A stretch of 64,000 nucleotides of DNA, taken from Plantago major. Lineage: Eukaryota; Streptophyta; Magnoliopsida; Lamiales; Plantaginaceae. A program made the translations under genes and the position numbers. Location of the stretch: NCBI GenBank assembly GCA_026545765.1, contig CM048843.1, positions 16,521,200 through 16,585,199 on the forward strand, read 5' to 3'. The notes under the pieces were generated by a model, which was not told the DNA's origin, made no database searches, and saw nothing but the letters and a program-made list of their open reading frames with translations. Below are positions 1-10,994 of the stretch, piece after piece (position 1 is the stretch's first letter; each line of letters starts with the position of its first letter).

Positions 1-1060
1 GTGCCTTGTAAACTATAACAATGCCTTTTAAAATTATAACAAAGCAGAAACATGCAACACAAGCTAAAAACAATAACATTGATGCTTAAATCTATAACAG
101 TCCCTTTTAAAACAATAGCAATGCCTTTTAAAACTATAGCAAAACATATGCAGATAATCAAATCATAAATGTTTCATCATAAGCTAAAAAACTAATGTTG
201 ATGCTTAAAACTACAACAATATGTCTTAAAACTATAACATATGCGCTAAAAATATTAACGGCATAAATATTCAACACAAGCTAAAAATAGTAACATTGAA
301 GTTTAAAACCATAATAGTGCATCTTAAAACTATAACAATGACTTTTAAAACTATAACAAAGTAGAAACATGCAACATAAACTAAAAACAATAGCATTAAT
401 GCTTAATCTATAACAGTCCCTTTTAAAACAATAACAATGCCTTTTAAAACCATAGCAAAACATCTGCAAAAAATTAAATCATAAATATTTCATCAGAAGC
501 TAAAAACACTAACGTTGCTGCTTAAAACTATAATCATAGATTTTAAAACTACAACATATATGCGCTAAAACAATAACAGACATAAACATTAACACAAGCT
601 AAAAACAGTAACATTGATGTTTAAAACCATAGCAGTGCCTTGTAAAACTATAACAAAGCCTCTTAAAACTATGAGAAAGCATTTGCAAACAATCAAATCA
701 TAAATATTTCATCAGAAGCTAAAAAGACTAATCAGAAGCTAAAAAGACTAATGTTGCTGTTTAAAACTACAACAATAAGTCTTAAAATTATAACATATGT
801 GCTTAAAAATAATAACATACATAAATATTCAACACAAGCTAAAAATAGTAACATTGATGCTTAAAACTATAACAGTGAATCTTAAAACTATAATGATGCT
901 TATTAGAACTATAACAAAGCAATAACATGAAACACAAACTAAAAACAAAACTAAAAACAGTAATGTAACTACTTAAATCTATAACAGAGCCTATTAAAAC
1001 TATAACAAAGTATTTACAAAAAATAGAACCTAAAAACTAAAACAATAACAAACATAAACA
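1..1060. repeat. AT-rich minisatellite with ~311-bp higher-order unit
   Basis: Short modules built on TTAAAACTATAACA recur every 20-30 bases. Larger blocks recur too: GCAGAAACATGCAACA-like sequence appears near 49 and 361, and ATCATAAATRTTTCATCA-like sequence near 165, 476 and 697. The first two intervals give a unit of about 311 bp; the third copy is shortened to about 221 bp. On the minus strand the array is continuous with the intron that follows the BSK-like exon at 1167-1303: the last intron bases before the array already show the TGTTGAATGTTTATG module. I therefore read it as an expanded intronic minisatellite rather than an independent satellite. The array runs off the left edge and no gene is visible in it. 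Confidence 0.8.
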
Positions 1061-1165
1061 TTCAACACCACAATCAAATCCAAAACCAAACATCCAAATA
1101 CGAATTCAGTAACACCAAAACCAGCCAAATAAACGAACGAGATAATCTGATAACAAGGGAGCTTA

Positions 1166-1503
<338 letters not shown>

Positions 1504-1804
1504 TCATCTGATTTCTCAAACACCTCAACGAATTTCAAAATCGCATCGTTAGACGTCGCAATAAGTTTCAAATTCTCATCCGATGATCGGATGAAACAAA
1601 TCAATTTCTCGAGAGATTTGGAGTGAAACGAATCGCTGCTGACAAATTCTGCTACCTGTTGCTTTGCGGCTTCCGATTGTGCGGCATCGCCTTGGTGATC
1701 CAGAGGTGGATGAGGCGGCGGAGGGTGAGATTCGGCGTGGTGTGGATGTGACGCCAGGAGATTGGGCAACGGAAGACGCTAAAATTGCTCTTTTCTCTCG
1801 CCAT
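1504..1804 (-). pseudogene. U-box E3 ligase (PUB27/28/29-like) fragment
   Basis: An ATG at 1804 opens MAREKSNFSVFRCPIS, the start of a plant U-box. The middle of the domain is missing, because the sequence jumps directly to TPNLTLRRLIHLW, which is the end of a U-box. After a frameshift the ARM-like region follows (SSDSFHSKSLEKLICFIRSS, then ENLKLIATSNDAILKFVEVF) up to about 1505, where BSK sequence takes over. Intact members are E2-dependent ubiquitin ligases of over 400 residues. Here roughly 45 U-box residues and most of the ARM part are lost, so no function is expected. The family call rests on the FRCPIS and TPNLTLRRLI motifs and their order. It lies head-to-tail with the BSK piece, same strand, with no visible spacer. 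Confidence 0.78.
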
Positions 1805-2056
1805 TTTTTTGTTTTGTTGTTTCTGTTTTATGTTTTTTGGTATATCTAGGCAACCCGTTTTGGCTTATTTTGAGAACCGAACCGTCTGTTTCCGGTTCAA
1901 TCACATTTTTCATTAAAAGTCTGATTTTCATAATTTATAGGAAAATCTTCCCTTTTACTATACTTACTCTTTAGTTTGTAATTGAAGAGAAATTCGAGTC
2001 ATGCATGAATGACTGCACAAATAATGTATACTTGTTTATCCAACAATATAGTTTTA

Positions 2057-3276
2057 GGGTAAATTACATCCACACCCCCTCTTAGTTTCGTTATTACACA
2101 TGGGTACCCGTTAGTCAAAGAATAACATGTAAGTCCAAAGCGATAAAAATCAATTACATCTAAGTCCACGGATTTGACTTTTGGCAAATTAAATCCAGGA
2201 AAAGTCTTTTTTTTCCCCTGTTCAATTATCAGCTTTTGGAAATAGCCAAACAATGTATTTACAACTTAAGCCCTTGAACAAAACAGAATTTTCAAAAGGC
2301 AAACCCTCCAATTTTTTGGTTTTCAGAATATCACCCTTCAACTTTCTAAAAGTTCAATTCAGTCCCTATAACGTTTTTTTATTTTGCAATTACGTCTGTC
2401 AAATTCTCAACTTCAAGGGTTTCTAGTTTCCATAACTTTTATTTAAGTCCCTGCAACAATGAAAAGAATTCAAACAACAATCAAACTTAACCAAGATCCA
2501 ATCAAATGATTCACCAATCACCATCCTTCTTCTGATTCATTCAAACGATTTACCCTACAACAATGGAAGCTATTTTCTGATTCATACCCACTCATTATAA
2601 CAGGCCCTTATGCAAGTTGATTCACCAGTCACCATCATTCAACATTTTGGGGAAAACATTAAATGGACAATCAAGTCTTAATTCCTAAATCGAGAACTCA
2701 ATATATCAGTTACCCACTATAGTTGCTCTGAAAACCAGCTCTCCAACATAAATCGAACTCTGATTGTTGCTCTGAAAACCATCCTTCAACTTTGATTGTT
2801 GCTTTCATATGGCTCTGAATCCTTCAAATCCGAGTAGTGAGACGAAGCCATGTAAGGATTTGACATTCAATCCTTCGTGCTTTCATATGATTCTGAATCC
2901 TTCAACTCTGATTGTTGTTGTCGTTGGAAGAGGAGAAGAAGAAGAAGACATATCGGGGAAGAAGAAGATAGATCGACGAAGAAGATGATAACGAAGGAGG
3001 AGAGGATCAAAGAAGAAGATAAGAACGGAGAAGGAGAAGATCGGAGAAGAAAGAAGAACGGAGAAGAAGAGACATATCGGAGAAGAAGAAAGAAGAATGG
3101 GACTTTGATCAATTTTCTGAAAATTGGATAGGGCCTGTTTGTTTTGCCATAAGTTACTGTAGTAACTTATTTGGTCAACGGATTTTCAGCTTAAAGGACC
3201 TAGATGTAATTGTTTGACTAACGGGTACCCATCTGTGAGAAGGACATCTAACAAGGGGTGTATATGTAATTGATCC
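2057..3276. mobile_element. Non-autonomous Mutator-like element (MULE)
   Basis: The ends form an imperfect terminal inverted repeat: the left end begins GGGTAAATTACATCCACACC and the right end, read inward, begins GGATCAATTACATATACACC. The similarity continues about 70 bases inward, including GGGTACCCGTTAGTCAAA-type sequence. It is flanked by a perfect 9-bp target duplication, ATAGTTTTA (2048-2056 and 3277-3285), the length typical of Mutator insertion. No transposase is encoded. The interior holds a partly duplicated stretch (GCTTTCATATG and CTGAATCCTTCAA recur at 2802-2900) and a GAA/GAAGA-rich run at 2920-3110 that gives spurious charged reading frames. Confidence 0.88.
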
Positions 3277-3667
3277 ATAGTTTTATATCGAAATGACTGA
3301 ATTGTGAAGGAATATGTCAAGGGTGAGAGATAATGATATACGCGATGAAAATGTAACAGAGATAGTTAGCATTCTATTGAATTTACACAATCTACAACAA
3401 TGATGTAAGCAAACAGATATTGAATGGTATTTATAAAGTGAACTTGGATCAGAAAGGACGTCATCAGAACAATATCAAATTTTGACATAAGCTTTTAATC
3501 CCATAAGAGTTTGATTATCAACTCGAACAACATGTTGGAATCAAATGTAGGCCGCGTAACTATGGTTCGCTTGTTCGTGGATGCCCTACAAAGTTGAGGG
3601 GAAACAACATTAATTAATAGGGCAAAATACAACAAATCTATATATAACAACAAAATCAGGGGAAGAC

Positions 3668-3842
3668 CAACGGTTGTTGGATCAAGTGGTAAGGGACTTG
3701 AGTTCACTTAAACAAGGTCTCGGGTTCGAGCCTTGTGGATGTAAAAAAAAACCGATGGGAGAGCCGCCCCCTCAAAAAGGGCCCGACGGTGCTCAATTGG
3801 ATTAGTCGCATGTAGCGGATACCAACGAGAAATCGAAAAAAA
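3668..3842 (+). mobile_element. tRNA-derived SINE, copy 1
   Basis: A 5' tRNA-like part carries an A-box-like GGATCAAGTGGTAAG and a B box GGTTCGAGCC. An unrelated body (GAGAGCCGCCCCCTC and GGATTAGTCGCATG) and a short A-rich tail follow. The flanks are near-perfect 18-bp direct repeats beginning ACAAAATCAGGGG (3650-3667) and ACAAAATCAGGGA (3843-3860), which fit target-primed insertion. A second copy of the same family lies on the minus strand at 23480-23659. It is not an active tRNA gene. Confidence 0.88.
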
Positions 3843-4053
3843 ACAAAATCAGGGAAAGACATAGCATTTGATGTTGTTAATTTTGGTTAAAATACAACCT
3901 GCGTTGAAGTGGAAGCATAAGAAATTATGTTTGTTTAGATAGAAGACCTGGACACCTTTTGTGTTTGAAGCTAGAGCATAAGTTATGAAGAGATTGATGT
4001 TGAGAACACTGAAAGTGGTTATAGATATGAGCAAACACAACATCATTTTGAAT

Positions 4054-4057
<4 letters not shown>

Positions 4058-4088
<31 letters not shown>
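4058..4088. repeat. (GT)n microsatellite
   Basis: An uninterrupted run of about 15 GT units, probably polymorphic between individuals. Confidence 0.95.
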
Positions 4089-4091
<3 letters not shown>

Positions 4092-4234
4092 AAAAAGGAA
4101 ATACGATCATGGATGACATGATATATGTAATTTGGTGGGAGGAAAAAAACGCAAATTTGAAGCCATTTTTCATTTTAAAAAATGAATGAAATATTAGAAA
4201 TAAGCAAGATGTAAAAAGTGAGATTATGTACCAT

Positions 4235-5714
4235 TTAAATATGATGATTATGATTCATCTTTGTGAATAGTTCCTTGTAAACCACATTTTTTGTGAATAC
4301 CCCTTCTGATCCTTCAATGTTTCCCTCCTTTACCAAGACTTTTGTTGTTGCTTCAGATATACCACGTGAAAGAGCCACATATAATTGTCATTGACTGAGA
4401 ACATGCTTCGGTAAGTATATACCTATGTGTGGTATTGTCTGTCCTTGTGATTCGTTGATTGTCAATGCAAAGGCAAGACGAACTGGAAATTGCTTACGCG
4501 TCATCTCAAATGGCAGCTTTGTGTCTTGTGATGTCTTTAGTGGCAATCGAGGCAAGAAAGCTCATGTTCCTTTAAACGGTCCTGTAACAATCTCAGCATC
4601 AATGAAATTTCTGCCGAATCCATGACAAATTAATCGAGTTCCATTGCAAAGACCACTTTTTGGATCAATGTTCCACAGGAGCATTACAATACACCCTTTC
4701 TTCAAACTCAACTTGTGTGATGGCAAGTTTCCAGGATTCAGTGAGTTTAGAAATTCTGGCAAAAACAGATTGTGGGTATCATCTGGGATTGAGTCGAATG
4801 AGTAATATGTAACTTCGTCACGGCATGAGAGTTTCTGAAGCACTCTTTCGTTTAACTTGTGCACATCCTCGTTCAATGGTGTCATGATGGCTCTATTCAT
4901 CATGTAGTCAAGATCGAACAAACGATTTTCCAAATCTGGAAATGTAATTTCAATAAGTTGATCAATAGAAGACTTACCTTCCCATGGTATAACCATTTTG
5001 TCAGGGATCTTTATCATGCCATCCATGACAATAGGTTCTTCTCCATTTCCTACCCACAAGATAAATTGTGCAAATGTTGGATCATGTAGTGCCACCATGT
5101 CATGTTCCAACTTTAATTGCATAACGTAGGGTCATAAATGTGATTCAACAATGCTGGATTGTACTGATTGTGTCCTGGTCCCTCCTAAAACAACGGGGAG
5201 TACTTGCGAAAATCACCACCAAAGATAAGCACTTTTCCAGCGAAAGGTAAGTCCACTTCAAGCATGTCTCTAAAAGTGCGATCCACGGTTTCGATTGCAT
5301 TTCTGTTAGCCATTGGTGCCTCATCCCATATGATTGCAGATGCACGATGTAGAAGTAAACACATATCTGATTACTTGCTGAAATTACAAAGAGAGTGGGA
5401 GTTCAATTTAACTGGTATTCGCAGTTTGGAATGAGATGTTCTACCACCTAGAAGTTGATTCGCAGCGATTCCAGAAGTTGCAGTAGCAAGTACAATGAGC
5501 CCTTGATTTCTGCAGGATGCAAGTAATGCACAATACAAAAAGGTTTTTCCAGTTCCACCCGATCCATCAACAAAAAAAAACTTACTTTCTCTGGCTGAAA
5601 TAGAATGCATTATTGCGTTGAATATATGTTGTTGCCCCACATTAAGTTTGTTGACTGATTCGAGATCCACTTGGGATATTGTGATAGAAAGTTCTTGATC
5701 TATCAGAGTGGAAG
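4235..5714 (-). pseudogene. Helitron PIF1-like helicase domain, broken
   Basis: Reading from 5714 down: a linker ending in NKLNVGQQHIFNAI, then Walker A GSGGTGKT (about 5566-5543), Walker B as IIWDEAPM (near 5325), FGGDFRKYSP, and further down LTINESQGQT and LYVALSRG, the classic helicase motifs V and VI. The last part ends at a stop at 4235-4237. Defects: a frameshift between the Walker A and Walker B parts (about 5345-5371), a stop just after FRKYSPLF (about 5189), another frameshift near 4565, and a stop just before LYVALSRG where SHG should stand. The family unwinds DNA 5' to 3' and in Helitrons drives strand displacement. The motifs are clear, and the copy is inactive. Confidence 0.9.
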
Positions 5715-5719
5715 GCCCT

Positions 5720-6167
5720 TGTTAGAATTGTTGGACCGGGATTTGTACTAGGAACGGTTTCAGACGATGTTGACTATGATGTTGAGTCAACAACGTCGTC
5801 AACAATTGTTGACAACAGTAAACAGATGAGGATAGAGAGCAGCGGACTGATAAACTGACAACCAGAAATAAAATTAAGTCGGTATATAAAGATACCGACG
5901 GTGGTGCCGTAGGCTAAATTTCTACTAAAGATGAAAAGTAGAATTACAAAAAGAAGTTTAAAACAATCACAAATGATTGTTTAAACTTACGAAAAACTAG
6001 ACCTAGAACAGACAAACAAAACCTATCATAGTTCGAAGATACTAGAGTAAATCTCAATCTTTAGAAATCACTCACAAGTATAATCGAAATCAAAGTCTAG
6101 TAAAGCAAGACAGCCTAAACTCAATAATCAGAAAGTCTATAGGCGTAGTCTTGCACAACGTTTTCTT

Positions 6168-6215
<48 letters not shown>

Positions 6216-6626
6216 CTTCCATCGATCAGCAGGCAGAAGACATAAGTCGAAGAGGAGAAGGAGACGTGAAGAAGGAAAATCACGTGAAGAAAGAAAGCGT
6301 GATTTTCTTTCTTGCTTCCAGCAATCCTGTATATGGAAAACTTCTCTTCTTCAATCTTTATTTCCTTATAGCTTCAAACTCTTCCTTTGTCTTGATAGAT
6401 TGCGCCTTCCTGCTTTCCAAACTGTGTTTGGATTCTTTCCGGCTCTTCTAGATTGTGTTGGATTTTCTTGAGGCCCAAGCTAACCAATCTTGATCCATTA
6501 AGCAGGTTGAGGCCCAACTTGATATATCCTACAAAACATTCATAGAAAAACAACTACAAACGTTGAACCGGTTATGTTACGAAGAAAGGTCGAATTACTA
6601 ACAAAGTGCAATAAATCGCACTTTCA
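5720..6626. mobile_element. Solo LTR related to the Sirevirus LTR at 53545
   Basis: A 907-bp sequence begins TGTTAGAATTG and ends GCACTTTCA. A perfect 5-bp target duplication GCCCT flanks it (5715-5719 and 6627-6631). It matches the LTRs at 53545 and 63268 in its start (TGTTAGAA), its end (GCACTTTCA) and internal blocks such as ACAATCACAAA and GAAAAGTAGA, but it is clearly diverged, so it is a related family rather than the same one. It contains an (AT)n run at 6170-6213. There is no internal retrotransposon sequence beside it, so unequal recombination removed the rest. It is inserted in the Helitron helicase gene and is therefore younger than that element. Confidence 0.88.
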
Positions 6627-6631
6627 GCCCT

Positions 6632-8056
6632 GTTACATGGTTTATATGCAAAGTGATATGAGGCAAGTCATAATCTCTAACACTTTTCCGATATTGCAAT
6701 AGAACTGTGTTTATTTCATGAAGAAGCATATTTGTGACATGCACATTAGGTGTGGAGGTGGCCGCTGGATAGTCTTCAGTCATGTAGCTGTAGTTTTCAT
6801 CCCATAATCTTCTTATGCCTATATGGGTTCACAGAAGATCAAGATAGTAGCAAAAAATCCCCTGAGAGCAGAAGGCATTCTCACAGACCTTGCTTCGACT
6901 AAGCATTGGCGAATGCTATCATCCTCCTCAAGAATTCCCAACTTCTCAGCTGCTTCTCTGAAACTTTCGTAACAAACTCCATTTATAGTTCGTAGATCAG
7001 AAAATTAATTAAGTGCTCTTACATGATTCAGTAATTTGCGCAAGAAGAATCTTTCTCCTTCACTTGGGGAAGCAGCATATATGCGCGCGGCCTATGACTT
7101 GTCGTACATTCTTTCTTTTTACCCAAGTTCTCTCCTTGGTAGCCCACCAGTGATATCTTGGAAATTAAACATACAGGTACTTATTAACTTCTCGACTATC
7201 TTCGTAAACTTTGAAGAACTCTGTTAACTTGGTGCGAGCATTACGTTCATCGTTGACTATATTATTTACACGTTCAGTACCTTTGTAATGAACTAAATGC
7301 ATGTCTGGCAAATGCAATTGCAAAGCACTAACGTAGGGTAGATCTGAGTAATAGGGTACTTGAAGATTCTCCAAAAAGGCTTCTGGGGCACATATATACC
7401 TGCCACCAACATATTTTTTCACCTCATCATGATTCTGACCCGTACGCAGCTCAATTTCAGCACAATCAGGCCCCTTATGAATGTATTTGTATAAGTACTT
7501 TATACTTTTAACACTGATGCATATCTCCACATTGATATGGCATTTGAACATCAACAATAACCAAGGATTGTATGGCACCACCCATCTATTATCAACCACT
7601 TTGTCTCTGTTAGAATCCAAAGAGATATACCTGTTATCATCGCGGTGGCGATATAGTGGATAAGAGTCATTTCCTTGTATTGTGCATGGCTGGAATTGCT
7701 AGGGATAATTTTTCTGACATGTATAATCTTTCATGCAAGGGGCTGTAGAATTCATTATTTCGCAAGGGCCATGGATCATGTGCTTCAAGACGGCTTCATA
7801 AAGTAATGGCTGCTCTTCTTTGTTTGGTATTTCAGCACAAACAATACGATCGTAATCATCAGGAGTTTTTGGCTTCTCATCGGGATGTAGCATGACCAAC
7901 ATATGAACATGAGGCAGACCGCGTTTCTGGAATTCGACAATGTGTACATGTCCAATAGATATTCCAAGCACATGTTTCCTGTAAATGTAATCCTTAAGCT
8001 TCTCATATTTAGCCCGAAATCTGCCAGTAAAAGAAGAAGGAAGGACCGTACGTCGG
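6632..8056 (-). pseudogene. Helitron Rep nuclease domain and linker, broken
   Basis: From 8056 down: an open stretch with VEFQKRGLPHVHMLVML (about 7935), the HUH metal-binding motif (HVH). After a frame interruption near 7699 comes VVPYNPWLL, then IKYLYKYIHKG, the motif carrying the two catalytic tyrosines. VGGRYICAPEAF, LQLHLPDMH and the LRTINGVCYESFREA-like linker (about 6990) follow. The Rep domain nicks and rejoins the transposon ends during rolling-circle transposition. The HUH histidines and both tyrosines are present, but frameshifts and stops (around 7690, 7165 and 6790) break the frame. Confidence 0.88.
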
Positions 8057-8330
8057 CCAACATTTGTTGTAGTTGAAGAGATGAGCCATTATTAAATAGA
8101 ATAAGGTAGAAATGATATAGATAGGTTTAATAGAGAAATTGGAAATTACATGCATCAGTTTCCCCATCATGTAAGTAATCTTGTAGTCCTTGGTATATTT
8201 ATGCTCTTATGGTATCCTGATGAGTTCTTATGTACGTCAACCTTTGTGTTTCAATCTTGACATAATTGTCGACAATGTATTGATGAAGCAACCTCCCAGT
8301 ATGTAGTAGAATAAAAGGATTTGTACGAAT

Positions 8331-9605
8331 CTAAAAAAATTGCATTAGTGGAATTTTATTAGAAGAAATGTGGAAATGTTGAAGTATATAAATGTAATTA
8401 ATACTTACTTGTAACATATAAGCATAGTAGTCACAACATGCCACTTTATTTCCGTGGATTATATGGCTGTTTATATCCCACCCATATGTTCCATACGATA
8501 ACAAAATGGGGTATTGCAAAGAATCGTAATAGCCAGCATATTCCTTCATATAAATAAGATGGCCTCTAAGAGTTTGAACAACTATATCCCTGTTGGTAGC
8601 ATGTGCTAGATCGTCATTGTTACAGATAACTGCTACTACTTGTGATTCAGAGGGAATTACGTATTGTTGGTCTTCTTTAGGTCTCGCTTTAATTAGAAGT
8701 TGGCATTCAATAAGATCTGATCTTTGAGCAAGCAGACGACATGTATTTACAAATGGATTAAGAGCATCCAATGACCTTTTTATCTTCTCCAACAAATTTC
8801 TATTCAAAGATCTCCGTTCCTGTAGACGATTATCTACTTCATGATCAGTGTCGTAAATGAACATCTGAAAGAATCTTGGCCTGATGCCTGGAGTAGGTAG
8901 TAGTGATCCCATCCTGTGGTAAATTGCACCGTGCGCTCTGAAAGTGTGAACTCCGGGTGAATTTGTTATTTCTTCATCTAACGTAACCCCCATTGATGTA
9001 AATGAGAAGACATGATTATAAGCACGGATATTTTTTCTGAATGACCTCCCTTCAATAGTTTGAGAAGTGAACAAATTATGCAATTCAGGTGGAACTGGGA
9101 TTGCTGGTAGAAGTATTGTCCTATTCTTGCAACAAAAAGTTTCTCTTTCACCTTTAAATAATTGAGCCTGACAGAACTGACAAATAGTTGGCTGATACAA
9201 TTGCAAGACCTGAAATCCCTGTGTTTCCATGAAATCTCTTGCTATAAAGTGAAGATTAGAGGAGTTTGTACTAGGTAGATCATCAAATTCATAATCACCA
9301 TTTTGAACGTCCATATAATTATCAGGAGGCAGTCCACTGCTGTCAGCATCCATATCCTCACTTTCGACTGTTCGAACATGGTAACAATAATGAGTTTTAC
9401 TTTTACCGCATATCTTAGAATGATAAGTGGGACCATGTGTCATACTTGAAATGTATGAACAATTAATCACCTTGTATGCGGGAAGTATGAGGATGAGACG
9501 TTGATCCTTCATGTTGATTGAGAGGGACGCTAGTGAAATCAAAAGGACAATGCTCCAAATGAGTGACATGGCTAGTCCCAACAACTTGGCTTTCTTCTGC
9601 GTCAA
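8331..9605 (-). pseudogene. Helitron-like N-terminal domain
   Basis: A 424-codon open frame. The region from about residue 145 to 270 has the hallmark Helitron N-domain features: CQFCQAQLF (zinc-binding pair), a second pair in FCCKN, then FSFTSMGVTLDE, GVHTFRAHGAIYHRMGSLLP and PRFFQMFIYDTDHEV. The tail (residues about 285-395) also matches Helitron proteins (LAQRSDL, GTYGWDINSHI). The first ~90 residues look like a frame-shifted or spliced junction, so the ATG at 9605 is probably not the original start. It belongs with the Rep and helicase parts downstream on the same strand. Confidence 0.85.
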
Positions 9606-9833
9606 GTGATTCTATGTGCATGAATTGGCGTATGAGGCAACAATTTAAGAAAAAATTAATTCATCGTATTGAGGTTTATTTTGCAAGTATCGTGTTGTTA
9701 ATAATAAGTGAAGCTTTATACATGTGGTGTTTGATGTAGCCATTAATGGTGATTCGGCAAGTTGTGCTCGAGCTGAGGTTAAATTACGTCCTATAGTTGT
9801 TTCTGAATACATAAAGAATGTAAGGATTAGATG

Positions 9834-10112
9834 TTATATCCACATCGAAATGACATGGAGGGTTTTTATTGTATCCATTTGTACCTGATCTGAATTGATA
9901 ATTTCCCAAGCTAATTCCCCAAGTCTTGATGTTCTCTGTTGTTGGCGTCTTTCACGCCTTCTTGAATTTCTTTGCTCAACGGTCATTGCTTGCCAGCGTC
10001 GTCTTTGTAGCTCGCATGCTCTAGATCGTAGCCTCTCAACTTCAGCTAGAACCTCTGTAGCAACTGGAATATGGTCATTGCTCTCCATATTGTGACTGCA
10101 ATAATTAAACAT
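9834..10112 (-). pseudogene. Basic N-terminal segment of the Helitron protein
   Basis: A short frame rich in Arg and Gln (RRRWQAMTVEQRNSRRRERR) lying upstream of the Helitron N domain on the same strand. Plant Helitron proteins often start with such a basic region. The link is positional and compositional only. It could also be a captured fragment. Confidence 0.5.
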
Positions 10113-10432
10113 GGTCGTTGCTCTAGGAATGCTTTCATATAACCAAGAAAATGTCTAGGACCAATTAATTACCTGGAGTAGTTGCTGATCTCGTCCAAAT
10201 TATTTCATTGATAGGTCTGATCGTATGAGGTTGAGTTTTACTGTTTGTAGAAATGGATTAGATAAATTAGAGGTTAAGAAATCAATTTTGAATTTAGTAA
10301 CTTCTATTTTAATCATTTTAGCAGGCAATAGAAGTTGTTTGTGTCATGTTCGAGAAAAGAAAAGTTAGAAGTTAAATGAGTATTCCATTTCATATGCACA
10401 CTTATTGTAAATATAGTAAATTTTGTAGTTTA

Positions 10433-10989
10433 TGTTGGTGATTTTAGTGTCATCAACTCATTTTAGTAGTAATGTGATTTACTAGAGACCGATGCAATCT
10501 CACGTTAAGGCTCGGAACGAGTTCAGGTAGTGAAAGACATCATTGAGCCTAACGAGTTATCGATCGCAAATACGAAGGGTCGAGGCGGAGCCTCGAGTGC
10601 GGGGTAGAGCCCGACATCGGGTTGCAAGGGCGGAGCCTCTGTTGGGTCCCGCTGTGTCATGGCAGGGCAAATACCACTTTTTGGAAAATTCAGTTAATTC
10701 TGGATAAGTTTTAGAAACCCCTCAACCGCCTTAACCGCAAGATTGCTTCGATTTTGTACTTCTAAAGATTGGAGGAATCGGTCTCCAGAACGTATATACG
10801 AAAATCTAACATCCTCTCTACTTTCTGATCGAAATTCATATAGCCTGAATTAGATTGACTTCTTGGATTATCCCCGCAAGGAATTCGTGTAACCCAGGCT
10901 GTAAATTGGGTCGAATTATCTTGTTTGGAAAGTGACTACACGATCCAAAGAAGTTTCCAGGATTATCACCACCCAAAATTTAACCAACA
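10433..10989. mobile_element. Solo LTR (unclassified, TGTTGG...CCAACA)
   Basis: A 557-bp sequence starts TGTTGGTGATTTTAG and ends TTTAACCAACA, so the ends are a 6-bp inverted repeat TGTTGG/CCAACA. It is flanked by a 5-bp target duplication GTTTA (10428-10432 and 10990-10994). The centre holds unusually GC-rich, internally repetitive text (GGCGGAGCCTCGAG and GGGCGGAGCCTC, about 10573-10640). No primer-binding site, polypurine tract or coding sequence lies next to it, so it is a solo LTR. The superfamily cannot be told from the LTR alone. Confidence 0.75.
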
Positions 10990-10994
10990 GTTTA

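Larger units (their letters stand above)
4235..10112 (-). mobile_element. Decayed autonomous Helitron (RepHel)
   Basis: On the minus strand the pieces occur in the order of a Helitron RepHel protein: a basic N-terminal part, a Helitron-like N domain, a Rep HUH/Y2 nuclease and a PIF1-type helicase. All are interrupted by stops and frameshifts, and a 907-bp solo LTR sits between Rep and the helicase. Helitrons are rolling-circle DNA transposons. I could not find convincing ends (5' TC, or 3' hairpin plus CTRR), so the limits given are those of the coding remains only. The element is old: it has several in-frame stops and no long intact frame across the Rep-helicase junction. Confidence 0.88.

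Noticed and set aside
1-1060. CRISPR array
   Set aside because: Repeats are diverged, vary in spacing and lack unique spacers. This is a plant nuclear minisatellite.
2877-3131. Lys/Arg/Glu-rich open frame
   Set aside because: A GAAGAA-type repeat read in frame inside a MULE, without any domain.
4425-4625. Plus-strand frame in the Helitron region
   Set aside because: It is the complement of the helicase C-terminal part, whose motifs are on the minus strand.
6151-6471. Open frame after the (AT)n run
   Set aside because: It lies wholly within the solo LTR and starts in a microsatellite.
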